Below, in pieces: positions 44,203 to 53,777 of a stretch of 64,000 bases of DNA. A program made the position numbers and the translations under genes. Within the stretch, counting starts at the first letter, position 1. Every line of letters starts with the position of its first letter. Under the pieces are notes generated by a model, which saw only the letters and a program-made list of their open reading frames with translations, was not told the DNA's origin and did not search any database. The DNA is taken from positions 3,720,001 to 3,784,000 of the forward strand of contig NZ_QTUC01000001.1 of assembly GCF_003386795.1 (NCBI RefSeq), read 5' to 3'. The DNA comes from Thermasporomyces composti (GTDB lineage: Bacteria; Actinomycetota; Actinomycetes; Propionibacteriales; Actinopolymorphaceae).

Positions 44203-45810
44203 ATGGCACGTCGAGGAACACTCGCGCTGGGCAGGCATCTCGCTCGCCGTCGGCTGTTGCAGCTGGGGGTCCTGACCGCGGCCGCGGCGTCTCTCACCAC
44301 GGAGGCGTGGTCCAGTACCTCGACGACCGCCGCCCCACGGTTCAGCGAGTACCCCTTCAGCCTGGGTGTCGCTTCCGGTGACCCGGCACCCGACGGCATG
44401 GTGCTGTGGACGAGGCTGGCGCCCGAGCCGCTCGCCGAGGACGGTCTCGGTGGGATGCCGAACCGCCCCGTGCCTGTGCAGTTCGAAGTCGCCGAGGACG
44501 ACAACTTCCGCCGCGTGGTGCGACGAGGCACGGTCGTGGCGCGGCCGGAGCTGGCGCACTCGGTGCACGTGGAACTCCACGGCCTTCGCCCAGGGCGGGA
44601 GTATTTCTACCGCTTCCGAGTCGGGCGTGTGGAGAGTCCCGTCGGCCGCACGAGGACCCTTCCCCCCACGGGAGCGCCGGTCGGGATGCTCACCCTCGCG
44701 TTCGCGTCGTGCCAACGCTGGTCGGAGGGCTTCTACACCGCGTACCGGCACATGGCCGAGGAGGACGTCGACCTGGTGTTCCACCTCGGCGACTACATCT
44801 ACGAGGACCCCATCAACCCCACGAGCAATGCTCGCCAGCAGACGGTGCCGGACTACTTCCAGGTCGAGGCGATCACGCTCCCGCGCTATCGCACCCAGTA
44901 CGCGCTCTACAAGATGGACCCCGACCTGCAGGCGGCGCACGCCGCGCACCCGTGGGTTGTCACGATCGACGACCACGACGTCGACGACAGCTGGGCGGCC
45001 GACGTGCCGAAGGAGAACTCGCCGACGCCCACGCGGGAGGAGTGGCTAGCCCGCCGCGCCGCGGCGTTCCAGGCGTTCTACGAGCACCAGCCGGTCCGGT
45101 TGGTGTCGAAGCCGAGCGGGCCGGACATGCAGCTCTACCGGCGGTTCGCCTATGGGGACCTCGCCGAGTTCAGCGTGCTCGACACCCGGCAGTTCCGCTC
45201 CGACCAGGCGTGCGGCGACGGCCGCGTGATCGGCTGTGAGGACCGGCTCGACCCGACGCGCACCATGCTCGGGGAGGAGCAGGAGCGGTGGCTGCTGGAC
45301 GGTCTGGCCCGCTCGCGGGCCCAGTGGAATGTGCTCGCTCAGCAGGTCTTCTTCTGCCAGCGGGACTTCGAGGAGGGTCCCGAGCAGCGCTTCGGCATGG
45401 ACGAGTGGAGCGGATACGAGCCGGCCCGGGCGAGGGTGATCGAGGGCTTCCGACGCACCTCGAACCCCGTGGTCCTTACCGGCGACGTCCACGTTCACGC
45501 CGCGGCCGAGGTCAAGAGCGACTTCAACGACCCGACCTCCGAGACGTTGGCCGTGGAGTTCGCCACCACGTCGATCTCGTCCGGCGGCGACGGCGCGGAC
45601 GTCACACCGGCGACGCTCATCCGGCTGAAGGAGAACCCGCACCTGAAGTTCGAGAACCAGCAACGCGGCTACGCCGTGTGCACGGTGACGCGCCGGTCCT
45701 GGCGGACCGACTTCAAGATCCTCCCGTACGTCGTCACGCCAGGAGCTCCCATCTCGGTGCGCGCCAGCTACGTCACCGAGGCGGGCCGTCCTGGGCTGCA
45801 GGAGGCGTGA
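44203..45810 (+). CDS. Second PhoD-type secreted phosphatase
   Basis: A 535-aa Tat-exported PhoD homologue. The N-terminus has HLARRRLLQLGVLTAAAASL. The body has FSLGVASGDPAPDGMVLWTR, VFHLGDYIYEDP, TIDDHDVDDSWAAD and LTGDVHVHAAAE with the expected metal ligands. It resembles the copy at 8086-9735 throughout (for example LHGLRPGREYFYRFRVG against LTGLEPGRDYWYRFRVG). ATG at 44203 follows AGGGGG. No PHO-like direct repeats were seen upstream, so the two copies may be controlled differently. Confidence 0.9.
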   Translation: MARRGTLALGRHLARRRLLQLGVLTAAAASLTTEAWSSTSTTAAPRFSEYPFSLGVASGDPAPDGMVLWTRLAPEPLAEDGLGGMPNRPVPVQFEVAEDDNFRRVVRRGTVVARPELAHSVHVELHGLRPGREYFYRFRVGRVESPVGRTRTLPPTGAPVGMLTLAFASCQRWSEGFYTAYRHMAEEDVDLVFHLGDYIYEDPINPTSNARQQTVPDYFQVEAITLPRYRTQYALYKMDPDLQAAHAAHPWVVTIDDHDVDDSWAADVPKENSPTPTREEWLARRAAAFQAFYEHQPVRLVSKPSGPDMQLYRRFAYGDLAEFSVLDTRQFRSDQACGDGRVIGCEDRLDPTRTMLGEEQERWLLDGLARSRAQWNVLAQQVFFCQRDFEEGPEQRFGMDEWSGYEPARARVIEGFRRTSNPVVLTGDVHVHAAAEVKSDFNDPTSETLAVEFATTSISSGGDGADVTPATLIRLKENPHLKFENQQRGYAVCTVTRRSWRTDFKILPYVVTPGAPISVRASYVTEAGRPGLQEA

Positions 45811-45882
45811 CCGGGCGTCGAGTGCGAGGCCGGCGGGCTGGTCTGGTTGGCCGGAACGGTCGCGTGGTGCGCGACGCGGCCG

Positions 45883-47190
45883 CTACGGGCGGCGGCCGCC
45901 GAGCGCCTGCCGGCTCGCGAACGTCGCGCGGTCGCCCAGCTCGGCCGCGATCCGCAGCAGTCGGTTCCACTTCGCCGTGCGCTCGGACCGGGTCAGCGAG
46001 CCCACCTTGATCTGGCCGGCTCGCCAGCCGATCGCGAGGTCGGCCAGGTAGGAGTCCTCGGTGTCACCGGATCGGGCGCTCACCACGCAGGCGTACCCCG
46101 ACTCCAACGCGCGCTGGACCACCCGCTGAGCACGGCTGACGGTGCCGGTCTGGTTGGGCTTGACGAGGATCGCGTTCCCCGCGCCTCGCCCGATGCCCTC
46201 GTCGAGGCGGGACAGGTGGGTCGCGAACAGGTCGTCCCCCAGCAGCTGCACGTGAGGAAGCCGCCTGGTCAGCTCCACCCACCCGGCCCAGTCGTCCTCG
46301 CTGAGGACGTCCTCCAGCGACACCACGGGAAACTCGTGGCACCAGCGGGTGACCTCGTCGAGCCACTCGTCGCGGCTCACCTCCCGGTCTTCGATCGCGA
46401 GCCGGTACCGCCCGTTCGGAAGGGCGAACTGGCTGGCTGCCAGGTCGACAGCGAGGGCCACGTCGGTTCCAGGCCGGAGACCCGCTCGCTCGATCGCCCG
46501 CGTCACCAGGTCCAACGCGGCCGCGTTCGTGGGCAGGTGAGCGGCGAGTCCGCCTTCGTCCGCGACGAGGCTGGCCTGTTCGCCCTGCTGCTCGAGCAGC
46601 TCGCCGGTCGCCGTGCGCACCCGCCAGACCCACTCGATCGCCTGGGCCGTCTCGGTCGCCCCGACGGGGACCGCGAGCACGTCTTGGATGTCCAGCAGCC
46701 GGCCGGCGTGCGCACCGCCCGAGACGATGTTGACCATCGGTAGCGGGAGCAGCGGCGGGAGACCCGAGTCGTCGAGGTAGCGGTAGAGGGGGAGGCCGGC
46801 GTCGTCCGCGGCCGCGAGCAAGGTCGCGAGCGACACCGCCAGGACGGCGTTGCCGCCGAGCCGGGACAGGTTCGCCGTCCCGTCGGCGTCGACGAGCGCG
46901 GCGTCGACCGTCTCCTGCTCGTGCGCGTCCAGGCCATGGACCGCGGGCGCGAGTACGTCGACCACGGCGCGGACGGCCTGCCGCACCCCGAACCCGCCAT
47001 ACGGCTCGCCGCCGTCCCGCCGCTCGTGCACCTCGTACGTGCCGGTCGACGCTCCCGAGGGCACGACCACCTCGCCACGGGCGCCGCTCCGCAGCGTCAC
47101 CTCGCATCCCACGGTGGGGCGGCCCCGCGAGTCCAAAGCCTCCCACGCGAACACCCCGCTGATCTGGGAGGTCGAGGTCGCTGACGCCAT
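45883..47190 (-). CDS. Divergent enolase homologue lacking an active-site His
   Basis: A 435-aa enolase-fold protein. Metal and substrate residues are mostly kept: VPSGASTG loop, GGAHAG, DEGGLAAHLP, AVDLAASQF, SLEDVLSEDDW, GDDLFATH, LVKPNQTGTVS and GQIKVGS. Two changes stand out: the usual IQEF becomes IQDV (yeast Glu168 to Asp) and the usual SHRSGETED becomes SARSGDTED (His373 to Ala). The canonical enolase gene is expected elsewhere. It could be a weak enolase or act on a related phospho-acid. ATG at 47190 matches the family N-terminus. Confidence 0.75.
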   Translation of the reverse strand: MASATSTSQISGVFAWEALDSRGRPTVGCEVTLRSGARGEVVVPSGASTGTYEVHERRDGGEPYGGFGVRQAVRAVVDVLAPAVHGLDAHEQETVDAALVDADGTANLSRLGGNAVLAVSLATLLAAADDAGLPLYRYLDDSGLPPLLPLPMVNIVSGGAHAGRLLDIQDVLAVPVGATETAQAIEWVWRVRTATGELLEQQGEQASLVADEGGLAAHLPTNAAALDLVTRAIERAGLRPGTDVALAVDLAASQFALPNGRYRLAIEDREVSRDEWLDEVTRWCHEFPVVSLEDVLSEDDWAGWVELTRRLPHVQLLGDDLFATHLSRLDEGIGRGAGNAILVKPNQTGTVSRAQRVVQRALESGYACVVSARSGDTEDSYLADLAIGWRAGQIKVGSLTRSERTAKWNRLLRIAAELGDRATFASRQALGGRRP

Positions 47191-47414
47191 GGTTTCCGCT
47201 CCTCTGCTCGTCCGGCGGCCACGAGTCGATCGGCGCCGCAGTGTCGCCGGCGTGATCGTACGGGCCTTGGGATCCACGGGGTCCGGCTGTCACGACGCGC
47301 GCCAGCCCGCGCCCCGTCGCGACCAGTGGCGGTGTCGCGACGGGGCTGGAGGGAAAGGGCGTGGCCGGTGGGAAAGGCCGATGGGGAAGGAAAGCCGATG
47401 GGAAGGAAAGAGGC

Positions 47415-47999
47415 ATGCTGGATCTGCGACCCGCGACCGACGTCCTCGCCCGCCTCGTCCAAGGCGTCCGTGACGCTCAGCTGGGGGAGCCCACCCCCTG
47501 TGTGGACATGACAGTAGGCGACCTTCTCGACCACATCGATGGGCTCAGCCTGGCGTTCACCGCGGCGGCGACGAAGGTGCCCCCGGCGGACTGCCCACGA
47601 GGGCCGTCCGCGGACGCGTCCCGGCTAGGTGATGACTGGCGTACCCGGATCCCGGTCAGGTTGACTGCCCTGGCGAACGCCTGGCGGGACCAGTCCGCCT
47701 GGGAGGGCATGACCGAGGCCGGGGGACTGGAGCTTCCTGGCGAGGTCGCGGGGATCGTCGCCCTCGACGAGGTCGTGGTGCATGGTTGGGATCTCGCGGT
47801 CGCGAGCGGCCAGGAGTTCACGTGCGATCGTGAGCTCCTCAACGCGGTCCACCAGTTCGCGCGTCAGACAGTCGCGGAGAACCCGCACGGAACCCCCGGC
47901 TTGTTCGGCCCTCCGGTCGCTGTTCCGGACGATGCCCCACTCCTGGACCGTGTGCTGGGGCTCACCGGCCGCGACTCGGCGTGGCGACCTGCTCGCTGA
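47415..47999 (+). CDS. TIGR03086-type mycothiol-dependent family protein (paralogue)
   Basis: A 194-aa DinB-like protein related to the one at 1150-1725. DLLDHIDGLSLAF corresponds to the first ligand His and VVHGWDLAVASGQ to the second; the end DSAWRPAR matches the other copy's DPSWRPS. Substrate unknown. AAGGAAAGAGG precedes the ATG at 47415. The 224-bp gap before it contains two copies of GCCGATGGGAAGGAAA-like sequence. It diverges from the enolase homologue. Confidence 0.7.
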   Translation: MLDLRPATDVLARLVQGVRDAQLGEPTPCVDMTVGDLLDHIDGLSLAFTAAATKVPPADCPRGPSADASRLGDDWRTRIPVRLTALANAWRDQSAWEGMTEAGGLELPGEVAGIVALDEVVVHGWDLAVASGQEFTCDRELLNAVHQFARQTVAENPHGTPGLFGPPVAVPDDAPLLDRVLGLTGRDSAWRPAR

Positions 48000-48160
48000 G
48001 CGGCTGATGACACGTCTCCGACACGGCCCGTCCGTCGCGCTTCGCATGCCGCAGAAGGACGTCGTGTCTCGCAGGCCTCGAAAAGGGACACAGTATTCTG
48101 ACCCCGCCTCCGGCCGTCCGAGGCCGGACCAAGCGTGCCGAGAGCTAGGGGATCGCGAGC

Positions 48161-49534
48161 GTGTCGAAACTGCCGAGCGCCGGCGTCTGCGCTGGTGCAT
48201 GGTCCAGGCGGGCGGTGCTGACGAGCGGGCTTCTGGCCGCGGGCGGCTTGTTCGTCGCCGGTTGCGAGCGGGAGCGTCCGGTCATCGAGAGTGAGGACTA
48301 CGTCGACTCCGCAAGCTCGATGCGCAACCGGTTGCGCGACATCCTCGATCGGCAGGCTCAAGCGGTCCTCGACCGTGATGAGGAGGCCTACCTCGCCGAC
48401 CTGGACCAGTCGAACCAGCAGCTCATCGAGCAGGAGAAGCGCGTCTTCGCCAACCTGCGCCAGTTCGACTTCGCCGACTTCCGCCACATCCTCGACCAGA
48501 CGAGCGAGGAGAAGCAGGACGACGGGACCACGGTCTTCCGGCCGGTCATCCGCGTCATCAAGCTGACCGCGGACGAGGGCCCGGGCGACGTCGCTCCCGC
48601 CGAGATGTTCCTGTATCGGGTCCGCGAGCAGGACGACAAGCTCGTCGTGACCGAGATCGTCGGCGCGACCGAGGACAACCACGAGAGCCTCAACCTCACC
48701 GAACCTTTCGCCGAAGCGCCGTGGTACACCGACCGGCTCCGGGTGGTGAACGTCAACGGCAAGGTGTGGTTGGTGGGCGACGAGACCGTCGACGACCTGG
48801 ACGACTACGCCGCTGTGGCGGAGCGGGAGCTGGCGGTCGTCGAGGACCTGTGGGGTGACCGGACGAAGTTCCCGGGCCATGTGCTCTTCTTCACCCGCGA
48901 CCGTTCGAACTTCCACGACTGGTTCGGCGTGGGACGGACCGAGACGTTCGACCCCGACGTGCTCGGCCTGCAGATCCCTCTTCTCGGCGTCCGCAAGGAC
49001 GGCATCCTGTACCGGGACCAGTTCGTCGCCTCCCGAATCGTGGTGAACCTCGCCTCGATCGAGGCGAAGAACACCGAGCCGCGGATCACCATCCGCCACG
49101 AGCTGACCCACGCGGTCACCGCGCGGGCGGAGTTGACGGTGGGGTTCACCCGCCCACCGATATGGGCGATCGAGGGCTTCGCCCGCTACAGCGAGACCGT
49201 CGGGAACCCGGAACGCGCCAACTGGATCCTCGCGATCGTGGCCGACGGTGTGCGGGCCGGCAAGTTCACCGGGGAGCCTCCCGCCTCGAAGGGCTTCTAC
49301 GAGGACTCCGGCTTCAACTACTGCCTGGGTGCGTCGGTCTTCATCCTGGCGGAGCGGCTCAAGGGGCGCGACGCGGCGGTCGAGCTGTACGCGTCCATCA
49401 TCAAGCGTCCCGACCCCTTGGACGTCTCGTTCTTCGACCTGCCGATCTTCGACGGCATCGCCCGACGAGTCCTCGGCATGTCCGGTGACGCCTTCCAGAG
49501 CCGGTGGGCCAGCTTCGTCCGATCGGGAGCATGA
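48161..49534 (+). CDS. Lipoprotein with gluzincin-like HELTH metallopeptidase motif
   Basis: A 457-aa exported lipoprotein. SRRAVLTSGLLAAGGLFVAGC (Tat-like, lipobox Cys35) is followed by an NTF2-like region (RLRDILDRQAQAVLDRDEEA...). The C-terminal half has His313-Glu-Leu-Thr-His317 and, ~20 residues on, WAIEGFARYSE, giving a gluzincin zinc site. This layout suggests an extracytoplasmic peptidase of the MA clan. GTG at 48161 was chosen for the signal peptide. Two membrane-protein genes follow at 1-base and overlapping spacing, forming an operon of unknown role. Confidence 0.7.
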   Translation: MSKLPSAGVCAGAWSRRAVLTSGLLAAGGLFVAGCERERPVIESEDYVDSASSMRNRLRDILDRQAQAVLDRDEEAYLADLDQSNQQLIEQEKRVFANLRQFDFADFRHILDQTSEEKQDDGTTVFRPVIRVIKLTADEGPGDVAPAEMFLYRVREQDDKLVVTEIVGATEDNHESLNLTEPFAEAPWYTDRLRVVNVNGKVWLVGDETVDDLDDYAAVAERELAVVEDLWGDRTKFPGHVLFFTRDRSNFHDWFGVGRTETFDPDVLGLQIPLLGVRKDGILYRDQFVASRIVVNLASIEAKNTEPRITIRHELTHAVTARAELTVGFTRPPIWAIEGFARYSETVGNPERANWILAIVADGVRAGKFTGEPPASKGFYEDSGFNYCLGASVFILAERLKGRDAAVELYASIIKRPDPLDVSFFDLPIFDGIARRVLGMSGDAFQSRWASFVRSGA

Positions 49535-49535
49535 G

Positions 49536-50162
49536 ATGACCATGACGCCACCCGGGCCGCCCGGAGCCCAACCGCCAGCCTCTCCAGGCTCGTTCGCGCT
49601 GACGTCGTCGGGGTCGCCGGACGACGGACGGTCCGGTGGCGTGAGCCGGGCGGTGCTCATCGGGCTCGGCGTCGTCCTCTTCCTCGTCGCCGGTGTCGGC
49701 GCGTTCGTCGCGGCGCGCAGCTACCGCCTCGTCCAGCTGTCACAACCGTGCGGCAGCTACCGCTGCATCCCCCAACTCGAGATCGACGCGGTGACGGAGG
49801 CCTTGCGCGAGCAAGGGCACACGTGCAAGCAGGAGCACATCCACATCGACTGCGACCTGCGCATCGGCATGGTCCACTTCGAGACCACGCTGAGCGTCGC
49901 CGACAACCGCATCCACACGATCTCGAGCTCGATCTTCCGCGCAGACAGCGACCCGATCACGAAGACCGGTCTGGCGTACCTGGGGTGGTTCGCGACGTTG
50001 CCCTACCGCGACGACCCGGCGACGTCCGCGGAGATCCAGAAGTGGCTCGCCGAGAGCGTCGAGGCCAACAAGGACACCAAGGCCACCATCGGCGACTACG
50101 AGTACGTGCTGACGCATCCAGAGACGTACGAGATCGTGCTGCGCATCGAGGGGAAGTCCTGA
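49536..50162 (+). CDS. Single-pass membrane protein of unknown function
   Basis: A 208-aa protein with a Pro/Ser-rich cytosolic N-terminus, one membrane segment (AVLIGLGVVLFLVAGVGAFVA, residues ~40-60) and an exported domain with two Cys pairs (QPCGSYRCIPQ; HTCKQEHIHIDCDL). It starts one base after the lipoprotein stop and overlaps the next gene by one base. No family recognised. Probably forms a set with its neighbours at the cell surface. Confidence 0.7.
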   Translation: MTMTPPGPPGAQPPASPGSFALTSSGSPDDGRSGGVSRAVLIGLGVVLFLVAGVGAFVAARSYRLVQLSQPCGSYRCIPQLEIDAVTEALREQGHTCKQEHIHIDCDLRIGMVHFETTLSVADNRIHTISSSIFRADSDPITKTGLAYLGWFATLPYRDDPATSAEIQKWLAESVEANKDTKATIGDYEYVLTHPETYEIVLRIEGKS

Positions 50163-50971
50163 TGGCCGGTTCGCCGCCACCCCCGCTCTACTCTCCGGAC
50201 GGGAAGTTCTACTGGGACGGCACCGCGTGGCGGCCCGTGCCGCAGCAGCCTGGCGCGCCGCAGCATCATGGGCCACCGCAGCCCGGTGACCATGCCCAGG
50301 CACCGTCTCCTCCAGCCTTCGGACCTCCGCCCGGACAGCCCGGCGGTGGGCCGTGGGCGTTCCCTCCACCACCGGCCGGTGCGCCGTCGACGCGCTCGTC
50401 GAGCTCGCCGCGCAAGCGCCTGGTCGGAACACTGGTCGCGGCCATCCTGGCGGGCGCGGCGGTCGGCGGTCAGGTGGGACTGACGGTGACCGAGCCCGAG
50501 GGCAGCAAGACCCCACACCCTGTTCCCGCGGCGTTTCCTCGCGGCGACCAGCAGTACCTGCGCGGCGTCACGGTGACGCTCGTCTCCGACTCCTGGCTGG
50601 TCAAGGCCAACTCGTGGACGTGCGCTGACGATCCCGACGTGGACGGCCTCTACAGCGGCGCCAAGCGGAAGATGGTGTGCTGGCCTCGCGGCGACGCCGA
50701 GGACGACATGGACGTCGCCATCGAGTACGACGAGGAGAACAAGGTCAAGGTGGTCCGGGCCAGGTGCCGCCTGGGCACGGACAATCCCGTGTGCACGAGC
50801 CTGTTCGCCAGCATGGCCCACACCCTGCTGAGCTCGCAGAAAGACGTCGCCAGCGAGGGGGAGACGTGGGCCAAGGAGAACGCGGGGAGCGAGGAGATCA
50901 CGACCATCGGCGGGATTCGCTTCGCGTTCAATCTCGAGCCGAACGGCCTCGAGGCGACGCCCGGGGTCTAG
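50162..50971 (+). CDS. DUF2510-type single-pass membrane protein
   Basis: A 269-aa protein. The N-terminus YSPDGKFYWDGTAWRPVP is a DUF2510-like WDG motif, usually cytosolic. A long Pro/Gln/Gly linker leads to one membrane segment (LVGTLVAAILAGAAVGGQ, near 88-106). The exported part has four Cys (NSWTCADDP, KMVCWPRG, RARCRLGTDNPVC). It resembles its upstream neighbour in overall architecture but not sequence. Function unknown; last gene of the three-gene operon. Confidence 0.7.
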   Translation: MAGSPPPPLYSPDGKFYWDGTAWRPVPQQPGAPQHHGPPQPGDHAQAPSPPAFGPPPGQPGGGPWAFPPPPAGAPSTRSSSSPRKRLVGTLVAAILAGAAVGGQVGLTVTEPEGSKTPHPVPAAFPRGDQQYLRGVTVTLVSDSWLVKANSWTCADDPDVDGLYSGAKRKMVCWPRGDAEDDMDVAIEYDEENKVKVVRARCRLGTDNPVCTSLFASMAHTLLSSQKDVASEGETWAKENAGSEEITTIGGIRFAFNLEPNGLEATPGV

Positions 50972-51033
50972 GGGAGCGGGTCTAGCGCAGGGGCACGTCA
51001 CGCCCGTGCACTGATGTCCATGTCAGGTCGCGT

Positions 51034-51069
51034 TTGGTCACTACCAATCTCTTTACAAGACGGCTCTCG
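51034..51069 (+). promoter_or_regulatory. Possible promoter and operator of the GHL10 gene
   Basis: The inverted repeat TTGGT-CACT-ACCAA (51034-51047) lies just before TTTACA (51052-51057), which could be a -35 with TACCAAT 17 bases on. The region is less GC-rich than its surroundings. Binding by a sugar-responsive repressor is speculative. Confidence 0.35.
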
Positions 51070-51119
51070 TTGCATACCAATGGCAGTGCCACCTACGGGA
51101 CCGACAGCCGGGAGGGTCC

Positions 51120-52850
51120 ATGGGCGAGCGGCCTGCCACGCCACGCGACCAGCTCTCACGATGGACGAGAGCACTCGTCGCCTTCAGCGCCGCCTGCGCG
51201 ACAGTCGCCGTCTCGATGCCAGCCGCGGCGACGGAACGCACCCCCACGGGGTCAGGCGCAGGCCACGAGCAGATCCTCGAGAACCTCTACGGCCACCCGC
51301 ATTGGCAGGGGCGGCTGCTGTGGCTCGACCTGGCCGCGAACCGCACCGCGCTGGACACCCGGGAGGAAGTCCGTGACGTCATGCGACGCACGGCGGAGGT
51401 CGGCTTCGACTCCGTCGTCGTCGACGTCAAGAACCCCAGCGGGTACGTCGCCTACCAGTCGCGGATCGCGCCGCACCTGTCGACGACGAAGATCCCGGAC
51501 TACCAGCCCTACCCGGCCGACTACGACCTGCTCCAAACCGTCGTTGAGGAAGGGCATCGCTACGGCCTCGACGTGATCGCCGCCGTCAACGTCTTCAGCG
51601 AGGGCTCGACCACCTACCGCGACGGTCCGGCGTACGACAACCCGCACTGGCAGACCACCTACCTCACCGTGACACGGGCGGCCGTCACCGGGGACGGTGC
51701 CCGTCGTCGTGTCGACGGCATCGATGTGACGCGCGGCGCCGACATGCTCGTCATCTACACCCCAGAGCACTACAACGTGTCGCCGGCGAACCAGTGGGGT
51801 GTGGAGGCCAGCGTCGTCGACGGCAAGGTTGTCGAGGTCGTCGACCGCGTCGACGGGGCGCCACCACTGGCCGTGCCCGACGACGGGTTCGTGCTCTCCG
51901 GTCACGGGGAGGCCGCGACCTGGATGCGGGAGAACCTCGTTGAGGGCACCGAGCTGACCGTGGAAGCGGACGTCGACTTCATCCGTGCCCAGGATCATCC
52001 ATCACCCGCGACGTTCGTCAACCCGAACCTGCCCGAGGTCCAGGACTACGAGCTGGCAATCCTCGAGGAGATCGCCCGGAACTACGACGTCGACGGCATC
52101 GCCCTCGATCGCGCCCGGTACTCCAACCTCGACGCGGACTTCTCCCCAAAGAGCCGCGCCGCGTTCGAGGCCTACCTGGGGCGGCCCGTGGAGAACTGGC
52201 CCGACGACGTCATGACCTACGAGCTGGAGGGGTTCGCCGCACGCCGGGTCGAGGGCCCGCTGTTCACCCGGTGGATCGAGTGGCGCGCGCACGTCATCCA
52301 GGAGTTCTTCCAACGAGCCCGCGACCGCGTCCTGGGCATCGACCCGTCGCTGTACTTCACCGACTACGTAGGTGCCTGGTACCCCCTCTACTACGAGGAG
52401 GGCGTGAACTGGGGCAGCCGGAAGCGCCAGCCGGACTACGAGTGGGCGAGCGAGCGGTACGGCGAGACCGGCTACGCCGAGGACCTCGACTTCCTCATGG
52501 TGGGGACGTACTTCGAGGACGTCACACGCCAGGACGCCATCGACTCCGGCAGGCCAGCGGACTGGTACTCCGTCGAAGGCTCAGCCGAGATCGCCGTCCA
52601 GGAGGTCAACGAGGCGACGTTCGTCTACGCCAGCCTCTACCTGCTGCAGTACCACGACGACCCGGAGCGCTTCCGAGCGGCCATGGAGATGGCGCTCCAG
52701 CGCACCCACGGGATCATGCTGTTCGACCTGATCTACCTCGAGCAGTACGACTGGTGGGGAATCGTGCGAGAGGTGTTCGACCAGTTCCCGAGGACGCGGG
52801 CGCCACACACCAATCCGGGCTGGCATCGCATGCTGCGCGCGGACGGGTGA
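51120..52850 (+). CDS. Secreted GHL10-type glycoside hydrolase-like protein
   Basis: A 576-aa exported TIM-barrel protein. A signal peptide (residues ~17-37, ALVAFSAACATVAVSMPAAA) precedes the barrel: GRLLWLDLAANRTALDT, VVVDVKNPSGYVAY, HRYGLDVIAAVNVF and DVDGIALDRARYSN are the typical GHL10 (glycosyl hydrolase-like 10) segments. YFTDYVGAWYPLYYEEG and HGIMLFDLIYLE follow. The substrate is not known; homologues are annotated as alpha-amylase-like or cell-wall hydrolases. GGGAGGGTCC precedes the ATG. Confidence 0.75.
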   Translation: MGERPATPRDQLSRWTRALVAFSAACATVAVSMPAAATERTPTGSGAGHEQILENLYGHPHWQGRLLWLDLAANRTALDTREEVRDVMRRTAEVGFDSVVVDVKNPSGYVAYQSRIAPHLSTTKIPDYQPYPADYDLLQTVVEEGHRYGLDVIAAVNVFSEGSTTYRDGPAYDNPHWQTTYLTVTRAAVTGDGARRRVDGIDVTRGADMLVIYTPEHYNVSPANQWGVEASVVDGKVVEVVDRVDGAPPLAVPDDGFVLSGHGEAATWMRENLVEGTELTVEADVDFIRAQDHPSPATFVNPNLPEVQDYELAILEEIARNYDVDGIALDRARYSNLDADFSPKSRAAFEAYLGRPVENWPDDVMTYELEGFAARRVEGPLFTRWIEWRAHVIQEFFQRARDRVLGIDPSLYFTDYVGAWYPLYYEEGVNWGSRKRQPDYEWASERYGETGYAEDLDFLMVGTYFEDVTRQDAIDSGRPADWYSVEGSAEIAVQEVNEATFVYASLYLLQYHDDPERFRAAMEMALQRTHGIMLFDLIYLEQYDWWGIVREVFDQFPRTRAPHTNPGWHRMLRADG

Positions 52851-52875
52851 GCTGCTCTCGTCCACGCGGCGGCCG

Positions 52876-53658
52876 TCACGCGGGTGGCTCGAAGCGGCCG
52901 TCGATGGCCGTCCAGCCGCCGTCGACGGTGAGGACGCTGCCGGTGACGAAGCTGGCGGCGTCGGACGCGAGGTAGACGACGGCCCCGGCGATCTCGTCCG
53001 GACGAGCCCAGCGTCCGAGCGCGCTCTTGGTGGCGTAGGCGGCGTACCACTCCGGATCGGCCTTGATCTGCTGGGTGAGCGGTGTGTCGACCACACCGGG
53101 TGCGACGACGTTCACCCGCACCCCGGACGGTCCCAGCTCGGCCGCGGCGGTCCGCACGAGCTGGACCAGGGCAGCCTTGGTCGCCGCGTACACACCTTGG
53201 CCGGGCTCGACGGTGAAGGCGCGAATGGAGGAGAAGCCGATGATCGAGCCGGACCCCTTCCGTGCCATCGTGGCCCCGAACGCGCGCACCAGGTGGAAGG
53301 CAGCACGCAAGTTCAAGCTGACGACTCGGTCGAACTCCTCCGTGGAGTAGTCGAGCAGCCGCTTGCGGACGTTCACCGCGGGAGTGAAGACCAGCACGTC
53401 GGCGGTGTCGTGCTCCCGCGCGACGCGCTCGACGGCGGCCGGGTCCAGTACATCCAGCTGGTACGCCGTGCCCGCGCTCCCCAGCGCGCTCGCCGTCTCC
53501 TCCGCCGCGTCGCGGCGCACGTCAGCCGCGACCACCTGGGCGCCGTGGGCGGCCAGCGCGAACGCCGCCTCCCGTCCGATCCCGCTCCCCGCGCCCACGA
53601 CGACAGCGGTACGTCCGTCCAGACGGAACAGGGTGGCGTACTTCTCCTGCTGCTCCAT
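52876..53658 (-). CDS. Short-chain dehydrogenase/reductase at end of peptide-transport operon
   Basis: A 260-aa SDR: VVVGAGSGIGREAA cofactor loop near residue 20, ADVRRDAA after beta-2 (NAD preference), GFSSIRAF with the catalytic Ser, VYAATKAAL with Tyr and Lys. GSVLTVDGGWT at the end is typical. ATG at 53658 was chosen over an upstream open frame for its normal N-terminus. It lies 119 bp downstream of the M20 peptidase on the same strand, so it may be co-transcribed and act on a product of that pathway. Confidence 0.8.
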   Translation of the reverse strand: MEQQEKYATLFRLDGRTAVVVGAGSGIGREAAFALAAHGAQVVAADVRRDAAEETASALGSAGTAYQLDVLDPAAVERVAREHDTADVLVFTPAVNVRKRLLDYSTEEFDRVVSLNLRAAFHLVRAFGATMARKGSGSIIGFSSIRAFTVEPGQGVYAATKAALVQLVRTAAAELGPSGVRVNVVAPGVVDTPLTQQIKADPEWYAAYATKSALGRWARPDEIAGAVVYLASDAASFVTGSVLTVDGGWTAIDGRFEPPA

Positions 53659-53777
53659 GGTCGACCCCCATCGCTCGGATCCGCTGGCCACGACACCGCC
53701 GACCCGTCGCGTTGCTCGATCGCCCGCGGCGCCGTGGCCAGCGAAGAGGTGACATGGCCGGCGAGTTGGTGAAGACG

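Noticed and set aside
45883-47190. Enolase homologue as carboxyphosphonoenolpyruvate synthase of a phosphonate pathway
   Set aside because: No phosphonate genes such as PEP mutase are nearby; the similarity is only at superfamily level.
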